Shown here: positions 14,557 to 27,025 of the stretch, one piece after another
Numbering within the stretch: position 1 is the first letter of the stretch
How the letters are laid out: each line of letters begins with the position of its first letter
Assembly: GCA_036785705.1 (NCBI GenBank)
Contig: JAWUZG010000084.1
Span: 7,065,001 to 7,129,000 of the forward strand
Reading direction: 5' to 3'
DNA from: Acanthornis magna
Taxonomy: Eukaryota > Chordata > Aves > Passeriformes > Acanthizidae
DNA: 64,000 nucleotides
Translations under genes and position numbers: made by a program
The notes under the pieces: generated by a model
Told to the model about the DNA's origin: nothing
Database searches by the model: none
What the model saw: the letters and a program-made list of their open reading frames with translations, nothing else

Positions 14557-17500
14557 AAAAGTAGCTGTGGATACAGTATTTCTGTGTTCTAATATGTTTG
14601 GCAAATGTGCATGGATTGTGTTTATTTTTAAGGGGTTAATTTAAAATGTGTAAAACTTTCCTACCTTCTGGGAATTTGGGACACTGGACCCCATCTATGC
14701 CTCAGCAAATGGCTTCTGTTTAATAACATCTTTGTACATTATAATTGAGAGACGTCTATCTCAGAGAGCTAATCTCTTGATGTGCCCAAGGGTGAAAAAA
14801 GAGCAGAAAAGTAAGACTGAGAGGAGGGGAGGGAGATGGGAGAAGGAATGGTTCTTTGTGCAGGTTTTTTCAATGGATAATGTGTGGGAAGGGTAAGGGT
14901 GGAGATGCCCTAAGAGTACTCTGAGATAACAAAATACCTTGTTTAGCTAACCAGGATGGAAATGACAGCCCTACCCATCCTTCTGTCTTACCCTTCTGAG
15001 AACTAACCAGTGTTCAAGAAACACTTGATCATGTTTGGGGCAGGACTGTGCACATCTCCTTCTCCTCTTCCCTTGGGTTTGGAGATGACACTGCAGGCCT
15101 AGTGGCATTTTCCCTCTAGCTCCTGAGCGTAGCAGCTTCTGTCTGGAAGCTGAGGACACTGCTAGCTCCTCGTGTTTTGACAGGTCCTCTGGCACCAGCA
15201 TGTGCCTGTGTGTCTCCACTCACCGTGAACCTGCTCCTCAAACCGTGTCTCAAGCCACAGTGGTCATTTACTTCAAGACAGGACTATTTCCTCTATAGAA
15301 CTTGCCTTTGTAGAAAGTACTTGTTTCCTTTCCTCTGCAGAAAGTATTTGTTACTCAAAAGACCTGTTTTGAATATTAGCCAGGCACACCAGAGATGCCA
15401 GCGAGGGAGACCCATCCTGAAACAGCAGGTTTTGGATCATGCTGCAGCCCATCACTCGTGTAGGCTTTGTTTCCTCTCTCAAGTAATGTCTTAAAATCTT
15501 TTGAGTGACTCACTCAATAGGAAAAACTCTACTCTGTACTAATGGTTAATGGGTCTTTCTAGCAGATGTAAAATCCAGTGAAACATATACAGTTTCTTTA
15601 GTTTTAAGAGGAACAGATGATTTAATAAGCAGCTATAAATCTCTTGGGAATGTACAGACATAGTCAAACAGCAAATTTCTGCCAGATTTTTCACTGACTA
15701 GACTTATAGCCTATGAGTCATAGCAGTCTGCTCTACTCTCCACCTCAATTGCCTGTTGTTGTTTTGGCTTTTAGAGGTGCTCTGTGCTGCATATGGATTT
15801 TTTATCACCTTCTCCTGTAAATGGGCTTGCTCTTTCATCCAGGAGACAGCCTTCAAGCAGTTGACTCTTATTCTCTGTGTGTGCATGACAGTGCATGACG
15901 TTTCTTTTCCATTCCCTAGCTCAGCATGTGATTTTAAATTTGTGTAAGGAAAACGTTTCTGAGGATTGTATTAATACAGCCTCCTAAATGGGCCTAGTAT
16001 TGGGAATCCAGTTAAACTAAAAGAGATACAGCCAGTCTCTTCTTAATATAGTAATGCTTTCCTTCGAGCAGTCTGTGGCCATCCTATGAAGGTTAATAAA
16101 TTTATTGTAATGGTATTTCTAATAGATTCAGTTATTATCAGCCCTTTAGAGATAAGGGAACTGGCAGAAAGCAGAAAGTTGTTTCAGTTGCCTATGTCTC
16201 ATGTGAATTGCAGGCAATGGTTGTATTTTCTGAAGTATTAAGATACCATTACGAAAAGATGTAAAGTGACGCTGTGCATTACAAACATCTTCTATATTGT
16301 GCTGGCCTCCTAGCTTTCTATGAGTGTCTGAGATATCTAGGAATGGGGCCTGCAAACTCTTGTTTTATTTTATAGCTGGTTCACAAAGCCATGTGAGTTA
16401 TACTTGGGAGCCACTCTAGAGAAGGTGAGGAATTAGAATTACTAAGATTTGATCAGGTCACACCCAGGTAATCCAGAGATAAAACTAAAGATAAGACATA
16501 AGACTTTGTGTGGAATATTTAATCACTGTGGAGGTTTTTGCAAGACAGGTGCAATGCAGCTTATTTTGAATGCAGCTGGATGGAGAGGATTTTAAAAATG
16601 ACCCACAGCACAGGTTTTTTGTTTGTTTGTTTCTTTTTAATCTCACAATATAACTACTTATTATTTTAGAGTGCGACCAGATACAAAAATCTAAGAAAAA
16701 TAGTGCAAAATTCTGATTTCATCAGAAAAAACAGGCTATAAAAATCAGTTTATAGTTCTTTCAGTGGTTCAGGCCTGCATTTGCATTTTTTGCTCTCTGG
16801 GAAAATTCTTATTTCAGAGATAATAATTATGAGGAAACCCTGTTCATGTTTGGCCTTTTTCAGGCTGGAGGTGTGAAGCAGGTTAAGAAACTGGAAACAG
16901 CTTTAGAGGTTATTTAATGTACAGATTGTATAATGTGACCAAAAATAGATGTTTGAAGTTCATGGTGGGATTACAATTTACTGCGTCATTCCAACATATT
17001 AGAAAGCCAAACAGGTCTTGTGTTGTTAGGCAAAGAAAGCTATCCAAGGTCATATACCTGCATAGTGTCAACATCAAGAACAGCATCTGACTCTTCTGAC
17101 TTCTTGTTAGACTGCTCCACAGAGCACAGGAGGAAGAGTAGAGGTTTTCAACACCACGCATATGTGCAAAATAACCCTTTCAGCTCTTTCTGGCAAACTG
17201 AGAGCATTGCTTTATGCTTTCAGTAAGCACAGAGCTCTCATGTTTACTGATGGGACTTTCACACGTCAGGAAATCAGAAAACTGGAGACGTAATCAGCAT
17301 GTCTGTTCTTGAATGGGGAATTTTCCCCAGAGCAAGTTGTGATGTGTGCTCCTAATGAGTTGCATGTTACAGTTCAGAGTTTCCATGAGCTGCTTCCAGC
17401 ACTGTAGGCACTAACTTGTGTTTGCAGTGAACACACACCCCCAGCTGCAAGGGTAACAGCCATAGCTAACAGGTTTAGATCTTGGCATAACTCTGTGGGA

Positions 17501-19586
17501 TTGATTGGGAATGTCCAGTTCCTTTGGAAGCCTGGCCCAGCTGTGGGGTTTAGGTGGAGATGTCAGTGTAGTGTTCAGTGCTACCTCAGGTTAGGGGTTA
17601 GCTGAAAACTGAGGCTTTAAGAGAGGTTTTACTCACTCTTCTTCACTGGCAGCAAGGACTTTAGCAAACTTTCTGGTGTGTGGTCTTTGCACACTGAATG
17701 GCTGATGCTCAGCCTGTGTTGTGGGATTTCACCACTTCCCTGGTATGAGCAGCACGCAGCAGCAGTTCCAGAGAGTGAGTTTTGTCCATCCCCTTAAAAC
17801 AATGTACATAGCAATGGGGAACATCATGTGACTACATGGACCTTATCCAGTGTTTTAAAGGAAAAATATCTGTAACAGTGTCCTGGCCTATGTAAACTGT
17901 ATAGTTTTCCCATACTTGGAAGAAAAGCACTGGTACTTTCCCAAGTTTCACCCTTTTCAGTTTGATGTTAAAAAAAAAAAAGAAAAAAGGTTGATTCTTG
18001 ATTTCCTTTAATCTCTAAAATGGGAAATAATGTAATGAAAATAAGAAATTATGCTTTTTAATGGCAAGAGGCAAAATCTTATCTCTGAGCCATCTGTTTT
18101 GATGAGAATGAATCAGAATGTGTATTTTTTTTCTTAAATAATAACCTCTACTGTTAGTGGTGAAGAAAAGATAGGTATATGTGTGATTCTCCAGCAGCCT
18201 AAATATGGATGTTGGGACAGTCCATCCTTGGATGTGGGGCTATTTTCTGACGCATCCCCCAGATCTGTTTGGAAGAATGCACAGAATTGAAGGAGGAGGA
18301 ATGATCTTGCTTTTAAGGCATTCATCTGGAGCTTGGGTGCTGGGAGCTGAATTTCCAGCGCTGGGACTGGCTTCCTCTGTGGTCTGCAGCGTGTTGCTCA
18401 GGGAATGTGTGTGCCACACAAGGGAGCTCAGCAACAGAGGGCCCTGGAGCTGACTCCAGGAGGTCTGCACCGCCCTACATTGGGCACTGTGTGGAGCCAC
18501 GGCCCCCTTCCCAGAAAAGGGGACTACTTCAAGTGCTGCTTTGTGCTGTTGGGGCTGTGCTGCTTCCAGTTCTGGAGTTAAGAAGGTTGTGGCTCATTTG
18601 GACATCTTTGCACCACACTCCTTTGGTAAACCCAGGAAGCACTGAGGTACTGAGAAACAAACACAGAGCTCATAAGATGTTTTTGCACTGTCTGCACGGT
18701 CTGGTTTTGGATTATTTTTGTTTTGCACAAGCTTGTCCTAGTCATGCCACTGTCACTGACTTTCGTTCCCTCTGTGGCACTGGAAGCCAGCTAGAAAAAA
18801 GCTTCATTTCAGCTGTTTCCCATGCCCAAACTGTTTTCCGGAAGACCCCAACTTTGACTGACCCCAACTGCCTTCCAGATTCTAGCTCTGACCTCAGGGG
18901 AGGCCACAGAGCCTGGTGCTCAGAACACTGTTGGTCACACACAGTTTCCAGAGACTGTGCAGACTTGGACATAAAGCCATTGAACTCCTCTTTTCCAAGC
19001 AGCCACACTGGAATGACATTTACTCGGCTTTGCAAAGTAGCCTGAGGGCCTTGAATGAAAGGAGCTGTGCATATTCAAAGAATATTATGTTTATCTGTTC
19101 TGTCCAAAGTAGAGAAGAAAACGCTTTATTGTCTGTGGTTTAAAATCTGCCTGCTATGATGTTTATGACAGTGCAAAGGACAAACTCATTGTATCCCTCA
19201 GAAAACACACGCTGCCACTGGCTTTGATTTCAGTGGGGTGAAGGTGATGGGAGTAGTGCTGGGCCAGTGCTTGCGCTATCCATCCTCCCCAGAGATGAGA
19301 AGTGAGGCTCACAGGCATCCCCCCAGCATGTTAGCAGCAGTTCACAGGGTCTCCAGGCCAGCTTGGAGGTTCAAGTCATGACTAAAATAAAGGAAGCCAA
19401 CTGTGTCAGCACATGGAGAAGTCATTGCCTTTTGTCCAAAGGAACATCAGGCTAACACTTTCTTCTTGGAGTCTCTTGGCTCCTAGCATTTGGAAGATAA
19501 GATCTATCCAGTCAGAGGGGGTTGTATAAACTTCCTGTGAACTTTCATAGTTGATGATCAAAAGGAATCACAAAACATGTTGTCAT

Positions 19587-19613
19587 TATTTATCTATTTA
19601 TTTATCTATTTAG
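19587..19613. repeat. TATT/TATC tetranucleotide tract
   Basis: A short run of alternating tattta and tctattta units; likely length-variable. Confidence 0.85.
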
Positions 19614-21120
19614 AAGTTCAAAGAATGTACAGTGCTGTTGGTTGTGATTTTTTTTTTACCTCATGTAAACAAGGTGATACACAGCCTGAGGCCCACATTT
19701 TCCATTTTTAATGAAGAGCTCTTTTGCTCTGGAAAGCATCCTTGCAGGGGGAAAAAATGCAAAAAATGCAACCACCACCCATATTCTGCTTCAGAAGTCA
19801 TCCCTGCAACATTATCTGTCTGTGTGTCTCTTGCTTTGCTAGAAGATCCTCTTCCCTTTGTTCATTTTATAGCCAGTATATCAACAGAGATGGTTCCCAA
19901 CAGTATCTTTTTCTTTGTCTCACTATCTGGATGCAAGTACAGGAAGGGCTACTTGGACAACAATCTGAAAAGTTCCCCTTTAGGTGGGGATTTGGCTTAT
20001 ATGATCTGTGTTCCCATAATTTATGTGCTCTGAGAAGGATTCTGTCTCTCTGTTCCCATTAAGTCAAAGCTTTGCAGCACTTGCTCAGATTCACACAAGA
20101 TTTAGTTTTCCCAGAGTTATATTCTTGTGTGTTCTGCTTCAGTGCAATTCCAGGTGTGAGGGGATCTGTTTTTTGAATTGTCTTCTAGTCCCACTTGCAG
20201 CATCTTGTGTTGCAGGATGTGTACTGTGAACAGGGGCAACAGAAACTTATCCTTTCACTTTTACTTGAAAGAAACAGTAGTGAAGTAAGAGAAATGGAAA
20301 TCTCACATTCATGTAGGGTCAAATCAGAAATCCTGTGAAATTTCAAGCAACTCATTGACATGTCTCCTGATATGGCTAGTTCCCAGAGGAAACCTGCCTG
20401 TCTCATTTGCCCTTCTTCTTGGGACATAAATCCACCCTTGACGGGGATATTACAGGTAGGACAAATAGCCTCTCCCTCAGGGCTTTCACCCCCTCCATCA
20501 GTTTGGACCTACAGCTTCCTGCCTCTCCTTTTTGGATATGCCTGGGATGTAGATTAGCCATGCAAGGAAGGGTGTTGACTGGAAGGAGGGTAGGTTGTAG
20601 ACAGGGAGAGTTAAGGAGCAGAAGGACTTATTTACATGAGATTCCCACCTTTTGGTTATCCCTCTGGCTTGTGCCTTGGCCTGGTGCCATCTGACACAGT
20701 TTGCAGCGCTGGGATGTTGGGGGCTGGCTGAATTGGCTGCCTGGGCCCAGAGCCAGTTTGTATGGCTTGTTTGGCTTTGTACTGCTTTTCTAACAGGGTG
20801 AGCTGTAATATGTGTCTCCTGTCATGAATAAGACCATAGGTATGGATAATTCTCAAACCAGGCATTTGCATGAGTTAATTCCACACTGTTCATGTTTAAA
20901 GTTGTCTTAGTAAGAAATTATTCAACTTATTGCTCCGCAAATTTTCAACATCATTAGTAGGTTTAGCATGGGTGTTGTGTCCCAGTATGACCAAACAGTG
21001 TCTTAAAGCTTTAATTGCCAAATAAAAACTCTTTCCACCTCTCTTTTCTAAAATATAAAACATTACTAAACCACCACTTTGGTAAAATATTGTAGCACAT
21101 GTTTGGTATATTTTTAAGTT

Positions 21121-21162
21121 CTTTTGAAGTCAATGTTTAAGTGCTTTGCTGAATCAGGGCCT
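21121..21162. repeat. Fragment of an old amniote interspersed repeat
   Basis: cttttgaagtcaatgtttaa followed by gtgctttgctgaatcagggc resembles an ancient repeat seen across birds and reptiles, in which a GAAGTCAATGG segment is followed by TAAGTGCTTTGCTGAATCGGGGCC. Only about 40 bases are recognisable. Confidence 0.4.
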
Positions 21163-21491
21163 AAAACAATAATAGCCACAAAGTTAAGCCACTTGATTTC
21201 TGAATGAGTGTTTGCACAGGAATTGAATGTGTGTCAGCTTCTCGTCATGACCCCCAGGTACAGATCTCCCCTTAGTTTCAATGAATTAGAAACTTTTTCA
21301 AATTGCTGTCTTGCACACAGTTGCAATGTCAGGGTCACACCCAAGAATGGCAGGCTCTCAGTTGCAGAATGTGATCAAACTGAAATGGGATATAGGGCCA
21401 TAAAGGGTTTGGCAGCATCTCAAAGAGAGCACAGCTATGATTAGTCATTTCCTATATACATACTGTATAAATACTGTGGATATACACACAA

Positions 21492-21508
21492 TTTTTTTTT
21501 TTTTTTTT
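21492..21508. repeat. Poly(T) tract, 17 bases
   Basis: An uninterrupted T homopolymer following tatacacacaa. Nothing beside it identifies a retrotransposed source. Confidence 0.95.
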
Positions 21509-24500
21509 GGTGTTAGTGAAACCAGTACTGGTCTGCAAACCTGATCCTTGTGAGGCTATTAAGGAGGTCATGGAAACTTAATTCTCCTGTTAGAAGAGAG
21601 CTGTGGATATACCATAAGTATTGGATCTGAAGTGGGGGAAGAAAACAAGTCCATAGCTGACTGATCCTAGTCCTTCACCTGTGCAGTCCCCTTGCAACTG
21701 GGGAACACATATGTTGGGTTATAATAACCTTTGTTATTGTTTGCAAGGCTATGGTGAACTTTTGTGCTACTTACTTTGATACCACCATCCTAGCAAAACA
21801 TGCAGTGGGGCAGAATTGAGGTTAACAAGCCACTGAAGGCAGTGGAAGGTTTAATCACTTCAGCAGAATGATGTGATTTGGGGTCAGAGGTGTTATCTTG
21901 TGCCACTTGCTTTATTGTTGTGTTCTTATACCATCACATTGGAGTGTTAACAGTAAGGGCCAGTGCTGTGCACTGTTAGTTTAAAGAGCTCAGTGGTGCT
22001 GTTTCAGAGTGTGTGGCGGCTGCTGCCCTGCCTGTCATCACTTTGTCCCACCTGGTAGCCCACAGAATTCCCTATGCAAAAGTATTGAGTGCTGGGTCTC
22101 TATAAAAAGGGCAAAGAACAAAATTTTTGTAGTGCATGTGTGTTTATATAATGAGCTGTCTTGGGTTTTTCCGCTTATTTCCATACCTCTGCAAGTCACT
22201 GCCTGGTGATGAGGAAGTGCTGTTCCCAAGCTCTCTGCCTTTCTCAGTGAGGTCAGCAGGAGCTGCAGGCACTTGCAGCAGTGTTGGGTTAAAAACCTAC
22301 TGGGACAGATTAATTAAGTTTCACTTCTTGTTGTTGAATCTTAAATTACGGAATTTCAAATAAATACATATTTGCTGAGGCCACTGGAAAGACAGTCAGT
22401 AAATGTGTAGAGGTGACACAAGAGGAAGAGCAACAAGGGGGCCATCTTCAATGGGAAAGGGGCAAAAGCCCTTGTGAAGGGCAGAAAGTCATTTTAGGAG
22501 GGTAAAAATCCTAAGTAATTTTACAAGAGTATTTTTTAATTTAAAAAATGCAAAGGAAAATGAAGTTGGAGCAGTGATTAATTTGAATTTATACCTACCA
22601 GAGATTCATGCTGCTGTTGTGTCTGGCTTAGCCTGTAGCTCACCCTGGTTTTGTCTTTTTTAATCCCATAGTTGATGTTTTGTTTTCACCTACTGAAAGT
22701 GATAAAATTTCATGAGGAACAATTCTGGTTTTTGTTTCCTCTCCTGTTGTTGATGATGGCTGCTTGGAAAGCATTCAGTAAAGAATCTCAGACCACGCAG
22801 CTTACAGAGAGGGCAGCTCATGTTTCCCTTCCAGGACTCCAGGCAGAGACTCCAGGTGTGCCTGGTGAGGGCTCCTGCTGTGCGCTCACCCTGCTCAGTG
22901 CATGCCTGCTCCTGCGCCTCACGTGCCTGCTGCATCCCGGGGCCAGGAGTGTAGGAAGGAGTGTGTTCAACCAGTCAGAAATGGGAAATGTATCGGAAAT
23001 AAGAAACTAAACATCAGCTGTTTGTGAGTAATGGATTGTCTGTCTCCTGCAGGGGGTGAGGGTACACACTGATGCCTTTTGATGGCAGTGTAGCCATGAT
23101 GATGTAATTAATGTAATAGCAGCTGTTCATCATGTCCTCTGTTTATGATTTTGGACTCTGTCCTAATCCTAAATTGCGTTCTGAGGCATTGATGTGCTCA
23201 AATGAAAGCCCAGTGAGAAAAATGTATAATGTGAGAATGGCTCTGGTTTCACTGGGGTCAATCTGTCACCTTTTGACAAGGAACTGATTTGGGGTGTATT
23301 CATGAGGCTCAGAATAGAAATGTGCTTGTTTGAGGGCTTCTGTGGTAGTCACCTGCCCAAGACCAAACCTTGGGTCATAGTTTTACTACTGTGTCTTGTT
23401 CCTACGTATTTGTGCATGTGTGATGTATTTTAATGACTTCTTTTGCTTTGCTTGGAATTTTAAACTGTAACTGAGTGCCTATGTAATGCACTGAGCATTT
23501 TCAATTATTTGTGAATGCCAGCTTGCCTGCTCCCCCAGTCCTTGCCATATATGCAGATGTGGTCACCGAATGAAGTGCCACAGAGCCTTGCCATGAACGC
23601 TTGCGTGGGATGTGATGCAGATGGTTGGTACATACTCCCATGTTACCAGTAATGGGTCTATAGAACACTTGAGCATAATCAGTCATTTCACTTGCCCATT
23701 GATCAATTCCTAGAATGTTTTTAAATTACTTCTGTGTCTTTAAACACTCCCCCTGCAGTGGTGCAGTGTAAAACATTACTTTCTTGTGAGGACTTAGCAG
23801 TTTTCCTCTTTTCCCAGTCAAACTGCTGAACCTGTGCCCATTTGAAGCATGTGATGACTTTACCTCAGTCATACACCAGAGGAGGCTTTTCAGGACAAAA
23901 CCAGGTCACAATTTTTTTTGTATTTGGCTCTCATGGCTCTGTCTGGGCTACCCTGGTACATTCTTAAGAGAATGTAGTGTGAAATTGCAAACTTAGCATG
24001 TGGTGCTTTCATATCTAGGAACTATTTGATGTGATGTCTTTTCAGCATCTTCTGAATCCTCCACAGCTTAAGTAGCTGTCTTGTTATATTTATCTACCTG
24101 TGAATAGTCTGCACACAGTTTTTGGTAACAGTGTAAAATATGCCTCATGTGTATGCTTTTGTGTGATGTTCTTGTTAGACGGAGAGGTGGTTTAAGTGTG
24201 CAATCTGCTGGGAGATCTGTCACTCACAAAACTGAGAGTTTTCTGAAGTACAAGCAATAATATGCACTGGTGTAGTTTATATCTAATAATGGATATATGG
24301 AGAGACAGGTGTTCCCATGAGACCTCTTGGCTATCTCACACAACCAGAAGAGTAATATTTTGGAACTTATTAATCTCCTCCTGTATAAACCTAGTTATGC
24401 TGATTATACCATGTACATTTTCTTGTGTTCAGCTCCCTAAATAATACATAAAGGATTTCATATGCTAATTTTGAGTTTTAAATGCAGGGGTGGAATATCA

Positions 24501-25192
24501 TAACAGCATAATCAAGAGCTTGATAGATAAAGAGGAAATTGATTTCCTTTTTAGCATGGCATAGGCAGCTTTGCAATTTTCTGCCCACTAGAGGGACTGC
24601 TGCTTATACTGCTTGTTGCAGAGCCGAGTCATGAAATCCCTTCAGTATATTTTATGAAGTTTTAAAACTTCGAGTGACTGACCCTGATTAAATCCTCTAA
24701 AGAATAAGTCTCCAAGGTATTTCTCAAAGTGTAAAAACTTTGGGCACAGTACTCTTCTTCTGAGTCCAAATACTTTTTTTACTGAATTTTCTTACTAAAT
24801 GTTCTTTTTTTTTTATAAAGTATTTTTTGTTCTCTTGATTTATCAGTCCAGACTTTCCTATATGACGTTGGTGGGGATTAATTTAGATTTTTTTTGTCAA
24901 GGAAAAAATGTTGTGTGTCTTTATTTATGTTTGCAGTAAGTTTTGTTTTGCAACCATGGTGCCAGCGAACATGGTAAACTAATCAGTTCTTGTATTTGCA
25001 AACGTCAATGAAATGGATTTCTCCGTTAACTGGGAGATAGCAAGTTTTGGGCAAGAGACACTTAACCTTATAACCAGTATGAGAAAACTTCCAGATGTAT
25101 CTGTGTGTTCTTGTTTAGCTGGGGGATTTTTTTTCTGTTTGTTTGCTTGAGTTGCATGTTCCTGACCTGCCCAATTTTCTCCTTAATTACAG

Positions 25193-25281
25193 AAACATGA
25201 AAGAATACAGGAAGTCCTGCATGACCTTGATGAATACCTGTGCTAATTAAGCCATTAGCTCAGGACTGGGAGAACAGCAAG
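25193..25281 (+). other. Probable untranslated (or alternative) exon, 89 bp
   Basis: The exon is bounded by a good acceptor (ccaattttctccttaattac then AG, with ctgac branch-like bases about 20 upstream) and a near-consensus donor (CAGCAAG/gtaagcag). It lies 29.6 kb upstream of the DENND2B ATG exon on the same strand, so the simplest reading is a 5' untranslated exon of that gene. Two frames open at the acceptor side: one reads KHERIQEVLHDLDEYLC then TAA at 25244; the other carries a short ATG-initiated frame ending at 25250. Neither can continue into the DENND2B frame. I do not recognise either peptide. Alternatives are the end of a different transcript or a chance pair of splice-like sites. 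Confidence 0.5.
25197..25250 (+). other. Upstream open reading frame (17 codons) inside the 25 kb exon
   Basis: It starts at an ATG with A at -3 (aaacATGa), begins MKEYRKSC, has further in-frame ATGs at codons 9 and 12, and stops at TAA 25248-25250, all inside the exon. If this exon is in the mature 5' leader, scanning ribosomes would meet this frame first and DENND2B translation would depend on leaky scanning or reinitiation. This is inference from position and context only. Confidence 0.35.
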
Positions 25282-25661
25282 GTAAGCAGTCAGGCCATGC
25301 CAGCAGCATTTCTTGTAATCTGCATGATTGTATTTCAACAAAGCTTTCGTGCTTTCAGATATCAAATTCATAACAAGGCAGGCAAAGACAAATAGCCTGC
25401 AGGTCTGAACGCAACAGATTTAGTTCAAAGCTTTGGTGAGCAAACATTTCTGTTTTCCCTTCTGGGGAAAAAAGTACAAGTTCTGTGGTCGTTTTCTCTT
25501 TTTTGGAAGGCAATATCTGTAATTTCAACAATCAATTCCTGACCAAAGCTCAGCTTCCGGGGCTGACTCTGGGGAGGGGCTGGAGGAGGGGTGGAATGTT
25601 TCAAAATGTAGCTGATGAAAAGGCATGTTGTTTTGTGGATGCCTCCCAGAATTGTTTAAAT

Positions 25662-25664
<3 letters not shown>

Positions 25665-25700
<36 letters not shown>

Positions 25701-25701
25701 C
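25665..25701. repeat. (TG)14(CG)4 dinucleotide tract
   Basis: An uninterrupted alternating pyrimidine-purine run of 36 bases, switching from TG to CG at 25693 and followed closely by a G-run and a GA repeat (25711-25724). Such tracts can adopt Z-DNA. It lies about 380 bases downstream of the probable 25 kb exon and is likely to be polymorphic in length. Confidence 0.95.
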
Positions 25702-26040
25702 TTATGAAAAGGGGGGGAGAGAGAGATCTCCATGACAACTGGCCTGGCCAGTCTGTGTTCTCTGCAATCATTTTAGCTGGAATCAGTGCTGCGAGAGGTC
25801 ATATGAAGGAGTTATGGGAAGCACAGCAGGTATTAGACACTAAACGACTGGTTTTCTGATTGCCTCAGATAATAACAGAGTTTTGTCTGGGAAATACAAA
25901 TCTGAGAATGGAGTGGAAAGGGAAATGCTCCAAATTTCAGGTAACAAAAATTGCCTTTTTAATGTTATGTCCTTCCATTGTAAACTTTGATTTTTTAAAT
26001 TTTTTTTTTAAACTGGTGGTGGTGTTTACTCCCAGCTGAG

Positions 26041-26166
26041 AGCGTCGGAGCGAGCTCGGATTCCCTAACGCTGGGGAATGATGTCATGCAGCAACAGTTG
26101 GATTCTATTAGCCAGGGAAAGAGGAAACATCCTGCATTTTTTGTTTTTGGGGTGGGGGGGGAAGGG
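26041..26166. promoter_or_regulatory. Candidate intronic promoter/enhancer: CpG cluster, ATF-like site, G-quadruplex
   Basis: Five CpG dinucleotides fall within 28 bases (26043-26070) in an otherwise CpG-poor neighbourhood. Next comes TGATGTCA at 26079-26086, a one-base variant of the CRE/ATF site. A G-rich run at 26149-26166 (gggg t gggggggg aa ggg) meets a simple four-tract quadruplex pattern. No TATA box or clear initiator was seen. Proximity to the 25 kb exon suggests a secondary promoter or an enhancer; function is inferred. Confidence 0.35.
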
Positions 26167-26387
26167 AGTAACTTTGGCTCTTTGTTGAATCCTGTGCAAA
26201 GGCTACAAGAGGTGTTTTAAAAAAATGTTTGTAACAAATTAACTCCCAGAAAACACCATTTAGGACCTAGACAGCACCAAACTTTAAACCCACTGCAATG
26301 ATTACTTCTGTGTGCAAGAAAATTATTATGGAGGTGTTACAGAAATCAGAAGACTTTTCTTTGATCTTGAATGCTCCTATATTCATC

Positions 26388-26470
26388 TCTAATGAGAAAA
26401 TTAATTAAACTCTAATTAAAGTGGAGGATTTGGAGCCTCCATGCACTTACAATCCTTTAGTAATTGGAGA
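26388..26470. promoter_or_regulatory. Cluster of homeodomain-type TAAT motifs
   Basis: ctaatgag, ttaattaa, ctaattaaag and agtaattgg occur within about 80 bases, with a short inverted repeat (tggagg / cctcca, 26422-26442) between them. The density and mixed composition resemble conserved developmental enhancers, although short AT-rich motifs also arise by chance. Confidence 0.3.
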
Positions 26471-26953
26471 ATGTGCTACTAAAGAGTTTCTTCTGGGTTG
26501 GGCTTTCTCTCAAACGGCTGCTCATGAATAGATGATGCTGGCAGCATTGTTCTTAATAAGGTTTTCAGTCCTAGGCTGTGTATTTCACAGCTGTAAACCA
26601 GCCTTTTTGGGAGAAGACTGTGGGGAAAGAAAGTAGAAAACTCATAATTTCAGCAATTTGAAAGGGATTTTTCCTCCCAGCTTTCCTTTTGCTAAATGCT
26701 GCATTAAACACTCAACATTATGGTAGCACGCATAGCATTTTAAGCAGAAAAATACCTAATGATGAGTGTACAACTATTGTATCCTAATGAAAAGACTTAA
26801 AAATTTAATATAATCCTACTTTGCCAAACATCACAAAAACATATTGTACCAGCAACCATGATGAATATATTAGGTCACCATTGTACTGTTGAAATTCCCC
26901 TTTGGAGATGCTCATTTCTACTTTTATGCTGCTTTGTTCCCTTCTGTGCATTT

Positions 26954-27025
26954 CAGGCATGATCCAAAGCTTGCTGGAGTCCATGGGAGTTTTCCCGTCA
27001 ACTTCAAAGGGCTTGGGATCTGCCT
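26954..27025. repeat. Old palindromic interspersed repeat
   Basis: Imperfect inverted repeat: gatccaaagc at the left end is answered by gcttgggatc at the right (one mismatch), with inner ggagtccatgggagtttt and cgtcaacttcaaaggg also partly complementary. The wording (CATTGACTTCAATGGG-type core with GATCC ends) is like an ancient palindromic repeat common in amniote genomes, possibly of the MER131 kind. The family name is from memory and unverified. Confidence 0.5.

Larger units (their letters stand above)
1..25192. other. Non-coding flank or first intron; no gene recognised
   Basis: Apart from the repeats listed separately, I see no exon with coding character. Open frames here are short, or lack splice or homology support (the longest reach about 212 codons at 18407-19045 and 180 codons at 9194-9736 on the minus strand). 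AP-1 consensus sites occur singly near 11276, 12951 and 15505. The stretch could be upstream intergenic DNA, or an intron if the true first exon lies outside the window. Confidence 0.7.

Noticed and set aside
18407..19045. 212-codon open frame on the + strand, the longest in the window
   Set aside because: No recognisable domain and low-complexity Ser/His/Cys-rich translation. Several overlapping frames are also open on the other strand, as expected in a locally GC-richer stretch.
25485..25859. 124-codon frame spanning the TG/CG repeat
   Set aside because: The frame stays open because the dinucleotide tract reads as alternating Cys-Val. It is a repeat artefact.
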